This document shows positions 58,865 to 64,000 of a stretch of DNA of 64,000 bases, piece by piece. The notes below the pieces were generated by a model that saw only the letters and a list, made by a program, of their open reading frames with translations, had not been told where the DNA came from and ran no database searches. The stretch covers positions 248,001 through 312,000 of the forward strand of contig CAWFOB010000006.1 in NCBI GenBank assembly GCA_963817375.1. Direction: 5' to 3'. The translations under genes were made by a program, and so were the position numbers. Origin of the DNA: JACVRM01 sp963817375 (GTDB taxonomy: Bacteria; Actinomycetota; Thermoleophilia; Gaiellales; Gaiellaceae). Within the stretch, counting starts at the first letter, position 1. Each line of letters opens with the position of its first letter.

Positions 58865-59998
58865 ATGACAAACACCGTGCTCAACATCGATGAACTGCTC
58901 GAGGCGCTCGTCAAGCACAACGGGTCCGACCTCCACGTGACGGTCGGCTCGCATCCGGTCGTCCGCGTGCGCGGGTCGCTGGAGCGGCTCGAAGACTTCC
59001 CCAAGCTGACCGCCGAGGACACCCTCGCGATGCTCTACCGGATCATGTCGACCGAGCAGCAGAAGCGGCTCGAGGTCGACCGGCAGCTCGATCTGTCCTA
59101 CTCGATCCCCGGCCTCGCGCGCTTCCGCGTGAATGTGTACTCACAGCGCGAGAGCCTCGCGGCGGCCTTCCGCCTGATCCCGATGGGGCTGAAGACACTC
59201 GAGGAGCTCAATCTCCCGAAGAGCCTGCACGAGCTGACGCACAAGCCTCGCGGCCTCGTGCTCGTGACCGGCCCGACGGGCTCCGGCAAGTCGACGACTC
59301 TGGCGGCCCTGATCGACGAGATCAACCGCACCCGCGCCGACCACATCATCACCATCGAGGATCCGATCGAGTTCCTCCATCGGCACAAGAAGTGCATCGT
59401 CAACCAGCGCGAGATCGGCGCCGATGCGCCGACGTTCAGCGCCGCACTGCGGGCCGCGCTCCGCCAGGACCCGGACGTCGTCCTCCTCGGCGAGATGCGC
59501 GACCTCGAGACCACGTCGACCGCGCTCACCGCGGCCGAAACCGGTCACCTGGTGTTCGCCACGCTGCACACGCAGAGCGCGCCGGGCACGGTCGACCGCA
59601 TCATCGATCAGTTCCCGGCCGAGCAGCAGGAGCAAGTCCGGATGCAGCTCGCCGGCACGCTCCAGGGCATCGTCACGCAGGCCCTGCTGCCGACGGCCGA
59701 CGGCACCGGGCGCGTCCCGGCGCTGGAGATCCTTCTCCCGGACGACGCGACGCGGAACCTGATCCGCCAGGCGCGCGTCGAGCAGATCTACAGCGTCATC
59801 CAGACCGGCACGCAGCGCGGGATGCAGACAATGGAGCAGGCGCTCGCGGAGATCGCTGGTCGCGGCGTGGTCACCACGGAGGCGGCGCTGTCGTGCTCGA
59901 GCCGCCCGGACCAGCTGCTCGGCCTGCTCGAGCGGGCCGGCGTCGGGGACAACACGCTGGCGCCGCTCGGCGGCGGACTTCGACTGGCGGAGAGCTAG
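58865..59998 (+). CDS. pilT: PilT-like ATPase, second copy
   Basis: 377 residues from ATG 58865. N-terminal region LNIDELLEALVKHNGSDLHVTVGSHPVVRVRG; Walker A GPTGSGKS at 136-143; Asp box IEDPIEFLHRHKKCIVNQREIG; Walker B VVLLGEMRDLETTSTALTAAETGHLVFATLHT; late motif AGTLQGIVTQALLPTADG. Retraction-type ATPase, closer to the classic PilT than the 43983 copy, and begins an operon with pilM-pilN-pilO 3 bp downstream. Divergent from pilA. Confidence 0.92.
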   Translation: MTNTVLNIDELLEALVKHNGSDLHVTVGSHPVVRVRGSLERLEDFPKLTAEDTLAMLYRIMSTEQQKRLEVDRQLDLSYSIPGLARFRVNVYSQRESLAAAFRLIPMGLKTLEELNLPKSLHELTHKPRGLVLVTGPTGSGKSTTLAALIDEINRTRADHIITIEDPIEFLHRHKKCIVNQREIGADAPTFSAALRAALRQDPDVVLLGEMRDLETTSTALTAAETGHLVFATLHTQSAPGTVDRIIDQFPAEQQEQVRMQLAGTLQGIVTQALLPTADGTGRVPALEILLPDDATRNLIRQARVEQIYSVIQTGTQRGMQTMEQALAEIAGRGVVTTEAALSCSSRPDQLLGLLERAGVGDNTLAPLGGGLRLAES

Positions 59999-60001
59999 CT
60001 C

Positions 60002-61669
60002 ATGGACTGGAAGAAGGAGATCAAGCTCGGCGACCTCGTCGGGCGCAAGAGCTCGGAGGGAGCCGGCGTGGCCGAGGTCCCCGAGGAGAAGCCGGCCGAG
60101 CAGCCCGCGACCGAGCAGCGAGCATCGGTCTGGAAGCGCGAGTTGCGCGTCGGCAAGCCCAAGGACGAACCGACCACTACCGAGCGGCTGGGCCTGTCGC
60201 GATTCGCCGCGACGCCCTCGGCCGGAGACACGCCGCCGGAGGCGCCGAAGCAGCCGGTGGAGGAACGGCGCAGTCGCTTCTCGCCGTTCGCGCGCGCGAG
60301 CGCGCCCGCGCCCGCAGGTGACCAGGCCCCTACCGAGCAGGCTCCTACCGAGCGGAAGCCGAGTCGGTTCGCGCGGCCCCGCAAGGCCGACGACGCCGCC
60401 TCCAAGCCAAGCGGTCCCGGCCTCCTCGTCCGCCTCGGCTCGGTCCGCCTGACGCGGCCGAAGCCGGCCGGCGACGCGAAGGCGCCTGCCAAGGAGAAGA
60501 AGGCGAAGAGCGCCAACGCCCGTTCGCGCCGCTCGCTCGAGCTGCCGTTCCGCCGCACACCGCGAACGGCGGAGGCGAAGGCCGCCTCGTCTGCGCACCG
60601 GCCGGGAAAGAAGAGCAACCTGGTCGGGCTCAAGATCGGCGCGTCGCACATCGCGGCCGCCCAGGTGACGTCGAATGGCCCCCACGAGCTCGTGCAGTTC
60701 GCACGCGAGCCGCTGCCGAAGGGCATTGTCGTCGCGGGCGAGGTCCGCGACCCCGACGCGCTCGCGGTGGAGCTCAAGAAGTTCTTCAGCAAGCACAAGC
60801 TGCCGCACCGGGCAGTCCGGCTCGGGGTCGGCACCAACCGCGTCGGCGTCCGCCGGTTCGAGATCAGCGGTCTCTCCGACGCGTCGCATCTCGAGAACGC
60901 AATCCGCTTCCGGGCGCAGGAGGTGCTCCCGATCCCGCTCGAGGAGGCCGTCCTCGACTACCAGGTCGTCGGCGAAACGACCGACGAGCATGGCAAGAAG
61001 GTCTACCGCGTCCTGCTGGTCGTCGCCTACCGGGACCTCGTTCAGCGCTATGCCATCGCCTGCCGTGCCGCCGGCGTGAAGTTGACCGGCATCGACTTCG
61101 AGGCCTTCGCGCTGCTGCGCTCGCTCGGTCCGATCGGCGAGTCGGACGCCAAGGACGCCGCCGTGGTCGTCGTCTCGATCGGTCACGACCGCTCGACGTT
61201 CGTCGTCGCCGACGGCTCGACGTGCGAGTTTGCCCGCGTGCTCGACTGGGGCGGCGGCGCGCTCGACGTCGCGGTCGCCCGCACGCTCGACCTCACGCCC
61301 TCGCAGGCGGAGCCGATCAAGCAGACGCTCACGCTGAACGCAACGCAGGAGCGGCTCGAGGGCTACACCGACGAGCAGGCGAGCGCGGTCTACGAGGCCG
61401 TGCGCAACGAGCTGCAGACGTTCGTTCGCGAGCTCGTCTCGTCGCTCCACTTCTACCAGAACCAGCCCGGCTCGCTCGGCATCGGCGAGATCACGATCAC
61501 GGGCGGGACGGCGCAGCTGCCCGGCCTCGCGGCTGAGCTCCAGCGCCTGGTCGGCGTCACCGTCCGCGTCGGCGATCCGTTCGCCCGCGTCAAGTCCGCG
61601 ACCCGGCTCGACTCGCACGCCGAGATGGGCTCCCTGGCCGTCGCCATCGGACTCGGGATGGAGGTCTAG
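60002..61669 (+). CDS. pilM: PilM, type IV pilus actin-like protein, with long N-terminal extension
   Basis: 555 residues; PilM is normally near 350. The FtsA/actin-like domain begins near residue 205 (KKSNLVGLKIGASHIAAAQV) and includes VGTNRVGVRRFEISG, RFRAQEVLPIPLEEAVLDYQVVG, VVVSIGHDRSTFVVADG and ITITGGTAQLPGLAAELQRL. Residues 1-203 are Lys/Pro/Ala/Glu-rich and disordered, but hold a twice-repeated W-K-x-E motif (MDWKKEIKLGDLVG and VWKRELRVGKPK). PilM binds the N-terminus of PilN and organises the inner-membrane platform. The extension may bind a partner specific to this lineage. Confidence 0.88.
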   Translation: MDWKKEIKLGDLVGRKSSEGAGVAEVPEEKPAEQPATEQRASVWKRELRVGKPKDEPTTTERLGLSRFAATPSAGDTPPEAPKQPVEERRSRFSPFARASAPAPAGDQAPTEQAPTERKPSRFARPRKADDAASKPSGPGLLVRLGSVRLTRPKPAGDAKAPAKEKKAKSANARSRRSLELPFRRTPRTAEAKAASSAHRPGKKSNLVGLKIGASHIAAAQVTSNGPHELVQFAREPLPKGIVVAGEVRDPDALAVELKKFFSKHKLPHRAVRLGVGTNRVGVRRFEISGLSDASHLENAIRFRAQEVLPIPLEEAVLDYQVVGETTDEHGKKVYRVLLVVAYRDLVQRYAIACRAAGVKLTGIDFEAFALLRSLGPIGESDAKDAAVVVVSIGHDRSTFVVADGSTCEFARVLDWGGGALDVAVARTLDLTPSQAEPIKQTLTLNATQERLEGYTDEQASAVYEAVRNELQTFVRELVSSLHFYQNQPGSLGIGEITITGGTAQLPGLAAELQRLVGVTVRVGDPFARVKSATRLDSHAEMGSLAVAIGLGMEV

Positions 61670-61671
61670 CC

Positions 61672-62277
61672 GTGCGCCCCGCCAATCTTCTGCCCGCCGA
61701 TCTCCGCCGGGCAAGCAACCGGACGTTCCCGCCCGAGGCCATCGCGGCCGTCGGCGCCGGCGTCGCCGTCGCGGCGCTGCTGGTCGGCGCGTATACCGTC
61801 GAGCACGGTGCCGTCACCCGCCGCGAGCAGAGGCTCGCAGCCGTCGAGGCTCAGATCCGTGCCGTGCCGGCGCCCACCAAGCCTGCCGTGGCGGTGTCGC
61901 CAGAGCTCGCCGCCGACAAGGATGCGCGCACGGCAGCCGTCAACACGGCGCTCGACCAGCGGACCTCCTGGGACGCTGTCCTGCGGGAGCTGTCGCTCGT
62001 CCTGCCCTCCGACGTCTGGCTGACCACCCTCAGCGCCCAGGGCGCCACCACGCCGACGACGGACCCGTCCGCTCCTGCGCAGACGGGCACCAGCCTCACG
62101 CTGACGGGCTCCACGTACTCGCAGGCGGGCGTCGCGCGCCTCCTGACGCGGCTCGCCCTCGTCCCGTACTTCAGCAACGTGAGCCTCCAGACCGCTGCAG
62201 GCTCCAACGCCGGCAAGCGCTCAATCGTCGGCTTCACGATCAGCGCCCAGATCCGCAACCCGGGAGGTTCCTCGTGA
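61672..62277 (+). CDS. pilN: PilN, pilus alignment protein
   Basis: 201 residues from GTG 61672. N-terminal PilM-binding segment (MRPANLLPADLR, the INLLP-type motif), one membrane helix (AIAAVGAGVAVAALLVGAYTVEHG), a coiled-coil (RREQRLAAVEAQIRAV) and a beta domain ending SIVGFTISAQI. It bridges PilM to PilO. Stop overlaps pilO start (GTGA). Confidence 0.88.
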   Translation: MRPANLLPADLRRASNRTFPPEAIAAVGAGVAVAALLVGAYTVEHGAVTRREQRLAAVEAQIRAVPAPTKPAVAVSPELAADKDARTAAVNTALDQRTSWDAVLRELSLVLPSDVWLTTLSAQGATTPTTDPSAPAQTGTSLTLTGSTYSQAGVARLLTRLALVPYFSNVSLQTAAGSNAGKRSIVGFTISAQIRNPGGSS

Positions 62278-62918
62278 CGAGCTCGCTCTTCTCGATGAGC
62301 AAGCCGCGGAACGCCAAGGCCCTCGCGGCCGTCGCGGCAGCGCTCGTCGGCTTCGCCGTGCTCGGCTACCTCGCGGTCATCGCGCCGCAGCGCAGCCGCG
62401 CGGGGTCGCTCGACGGCAAGATCACGGCTGCCGAACAGCAGCTTGTCGCCGCCGAGGTCTCGAGCCAGGCCAAGCCCGAGCCGACCCGGGTCGATGACTA
62501 CTTCCGCCTGACGAAGGCGATGCCCGACAGCACGGACATGCCCGGCATGCTGCTGGAGCTCAGCAAGGTCGCATCGGCGACGGGGATCGATTTCGACTCG
62601 ATCACGCCGAGCGCGCCCGTCGCCGCGACCGGCTACGAGACGGTGCCCATCGAGCTCTCCTTCCGCGGAACGTACTACCAGCTGTCCGACTTTCTGTTCC
62701 GCCTGCGCAACCTCGTGAACCGGCCGGACGGGAAGCTCGACGTCGGCGGGCGCCTCTACAGCGTCGACGGCATCACGTTCTCGCAGGGCACCGGCAAGTC
62801 GCTCCAGGCGAAGGTCACCGCCAACGCGTACGTGTACGGGACCGCCGACGCGACGGGAGCCGCTCCCGCCGCGCCCGCACCCGCGACCCCTGCTCCGGCG
62901 ACCGGGACGGGAAGCTGA
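62274..62918 (+). CDS. pilO: PilO, pilus alignment protein
   Basis: 214 residues from GTG 62274. Membrane helix (ALAAVAAALVGFAVLGYLAVIAP), coiled-coil (LDGKITAAEQQLVAAEVSSQ) and the ferredoxin-like PilO domain: MPGMLLELSKVASATGIDFDSITPSAP, ELSFRGTYYQLSDFLFRLRNLV, LYSVDGITFSQG. The C-terminus is Ala/Pro-rich. Dimerises with PilN to control pilus assembly. Overlaps the next gene by one base. Confidence 0.88.
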   Translation: MTSSLFSMSKPRNAKALAAVAAALVGFAVLGYLAVIAPQRSRAGSLDGKITAAEQQLVAAEVSSQAKPEPTRVDDYFRLTKAMPDSTDMPGMLLELSKVASATGIDFDSITPSAPVAATGYETVPIELSFRGTYYQLSDFLFRLRNLVNRPDGKLDVGGRLYSVDGITFSQGTGKSLQAKVTANAYVYGTADATGAAPAAPAPATPAPATGTGS

Positions 62919-63688
62919 TGCCTGCCGCCACGGTCGGCATGTCGCCTGCGCGGGCCAAGGCCGCGCGCCAGAAGAAGATCGCCATCGCCGGCGCGGTTCT
63001 CCTCGTGATCGTAGGCGCGATCCAGGGGCCGAAGCTCATGAAACAGCTGAGCGGCCCGTCGACCAGCTCGACGCCGGCCCCGGCGGTCACGCCGCCGCCC
63101 ATCGTGCCCGGTACGCCGGCCACTCCCGTGGCGACGGCACCGGCTGCGGGCACCGCGACCGATCGCCTGGCGTCGTTCGATACGTTCTCGAGCAAGGACC
63201 CGTTCATCGTTCAGGTCAACGCAGACGGTACGGGTGGTACGTCCCTGTCGCAGAGCGGCTCGTCGGGCTCCAGCTCCGGCGCCGCAGCGCCTTCGGGCGG
63301 TACCGGCGGTGAGAGCACGTCCTCCACGGCCTCGGGCGGCACCGGCTCCTCCACGCCGGCAGGCGGAACGCTCGCGGCCAGCGCGGGCTTCACCGTCGCC
63401 GGCAGCGAGACGACTCCGCCCGCCTCGGCCGCGTTCGCCAGCGCCTCGCTCGAGGTCAACGGCAAGGTCACGACCGTCGATCAGGGAAGGACTTTTCCGG
63501 GCGACGACCCTGTCTTCAAGCTGGCGAGCGTCTCCGCGAGCTCGGTCGTGATCGGGATCGCCGGAGGCTCGCTCAAGACTGGCGGCAAGACCGTCACCGT
63601 GGGCAAGGGCCAGCAGGTGACGCTCCAGAACACCGCGACCGGCAAGCGCTATCGCATCAAGGTCGTCTCGACGACGCCGAAGGGGTAG
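62918..63688 (+). CDS. Membrane-anchored protein with PilP-like position
   Basis: 256 residues. Helix (KKIAIAGAVLLVIVGAIQGPKLM), Pro/Thr linker, a short FDTFSSKDPFIVQV segment (as in PilP DPF motifs), a Gly/Ser-rich stretch, and a C-terminal beta domain (ASLEVNGKVTTVDQGRTFPGDDPVFKLASVSASSVVIGIAGGSLKTGGKTVTVGKGQQVTL). It occupies the pilP slot. Sequence likeness to PilP is limited to the DPF region and beta C-terminus, so it may be an analogue for a wall without secretin. Confidence 0.65.
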   Translation: MPAATVGMSPARAKAARQKKIAIAGAVLLVIVGAIQGPKLMKQLSGPSTSSTPAPAVTPPPIVPGTPATPVATAPAAGTATDRLASFDTFSSKDPFIVQVNADGTGGTSLSQSGSSGSSSGAAAPSGGTGGESTSSTASGGTGSSTPAGGTLAASAGFTVAGSETTPPASAAFASASLEVNGKVTTVDQGRTFPGDDPVFKLASVSASSVVIGIAGGSLKTGGKTVTVGKGQQVTLQNTATGKRYRIKVVSTTPKG

Positions 63689-63692
63689 CGGC

Positions 63693-64000
63693 GTGCGGAA
63701 GGTTGTGCGCAGCGAGGAGGGGTTCGGGCTCGTCGAACTGACGATCGCGATGGCGATGATGTCGGTCGCGCTGCTCGCGCTCGTCGCGGCGATCAGCTCG
63801 GGCATCGTGACGCTCTCCCGCTCGGGTGTGGCGGCGACTGCCTCGACGCTCGCGGACAAGCAGATGGAGCGCTACCGCGCGCTGACGTATGCGGCGATCC
63901 AGCTCGATTCCGCGTCGGTGACGACCGCGAATGGCAACAGTGTCTACAGCGGCGACTCGGCCTGGAGCGCAAGCCAGGTGACCGGTACCTGCTCGGGCGT
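63693..64000 (+). CDS. Type IV prepilin, start only (runs past window end)
   Basis: 102 complete codons from GTG 63693. Leader RKVVRSEEG|FGLVELTIAMAMMSVALLALVAAISSGIVTL with Gly10 cleavage and Glu+5, then QMERYRALTYAAIQLDSASV, as in PilV/GspI-like minor pilins. 4 bp after the PilP-like gene, same operon. Cut by the window edge. Confidence 0.8.
   Translation, partial: MRKVVRSEEGFGLVELTIAMAMMSVALLALVAAISSGIVTLSRSGVAATASTLADKQMERYRALTYAAIQLDSASVTTANGNSVYSGDSAWSASQVTGTCSG

Noticed and set aside
59141..61714. An 857-codon open frame on the minus strand, opposite the second pilT and pilM
   Set aside because: It is antisense to well-recognised pilT and pilM sequence and has the Arg/Asp/Gly/Leu-rich composition of a high-GC shadow frame; no domain seen.

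Overview
The window is high-GC, densely coded DNA. Many starts are GTG, genes often overlap by 4 bp, and regulators are of actinobacterial type (ECF sigma factor with a C-terminal SnoaL-like domain, STAS protein, PadR, TetR). The type IV pilus set lacks any visible outer-membrane secretin. This fits a monoderm-type Actinomycetota member, most likely a deep-branching class such as Thermoleophilia (Gaiellales/Solirubrobacterales). That placement is inferred from gene content, not from a marker phylogeny.

Layout. 0-8.4 kb: a 2-oxoacid:ferredoxin oxidoreductase operon (tail of the ferredoxin subunit, porA, porB) converging on a proline dehydrogenase; a SnoaL-tailed ECF sigma factor converging on a STAS protein; a DHA2 drug exporter; a histidine kinase with two near-duplicate GAF domains; and a metallo-beta-lactamase-fold hydrolase. 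8.4-17.2 kb: an AI-2E/PerM permease broken by three +1 shifts, a K+ channel, an HdeD-like protein, a cupin, a TetR-MFS exporter pair with a palindromic operator, a formylglycine-generating-enzyme gene carrying about nine indels, an aldo/keto reductase and two hypotheticals. 17.3-30.2 kb: a surface polysaccharide locus with acyltransferase, O-antigen ligase-like protein, a GT2-acetyltransferase fusion, Wzx, WecG/TagA, Wzz-like protein, GT1, WecB, an unknown alpha-helical protein, a secreted GH5 enzyme and a GT-C-like membrane protein. WecB (UDP-GlcNAc 2-epimerase) would supply UDP-ManNAc to the WecG/TagA-type transferase.

30.2-43.9 kb: an OmpR-type two-component system, small enzymes and regulators (DUF1801, VOC, SRPBCC, PadR), tRNA-Thr(GGT), a second serine-acetyltransferase-like protein, a TadG/VWA protein, three beta-propeller proteins in a row, a MoaD/ThiS-like protein, tRNA-Tyr(GTA) and a geranylgeranyl-reductase-family flavoprotein. 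44.0-64.0 kb: a long type IV pilus region, interrupted at 54.2-56.2 kb by unrelated genes. It has pilT, a transglycosylase-NlpC/P60 wall hydrolase, a PASTA protein, a PilW-like prepilin, three large PilX-like proteins, the prepilin peptidase, a GspH-like prepilin, two almost identical tandem pilA genes each with its own terminator, a second pilT, pilM with a long basic N-terminal extension, pilN, pilO, a PilP-like protein and the start of another prepilin. pilB and pilC are not in the window.

The strongest leads for something undescribed are the paralogous PilX-like proteins. Two of them carry the same inserted beta-rich domain of about 160 residues that the third lacks, next to a dedicated wall hydrolase, which suggests a cell-surface adhesive pilus adapted to a thick wall. 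Other points of interest are an identical 21-bp palindrome at two convergent gene ends and single-base indels concentrated in a few genes.
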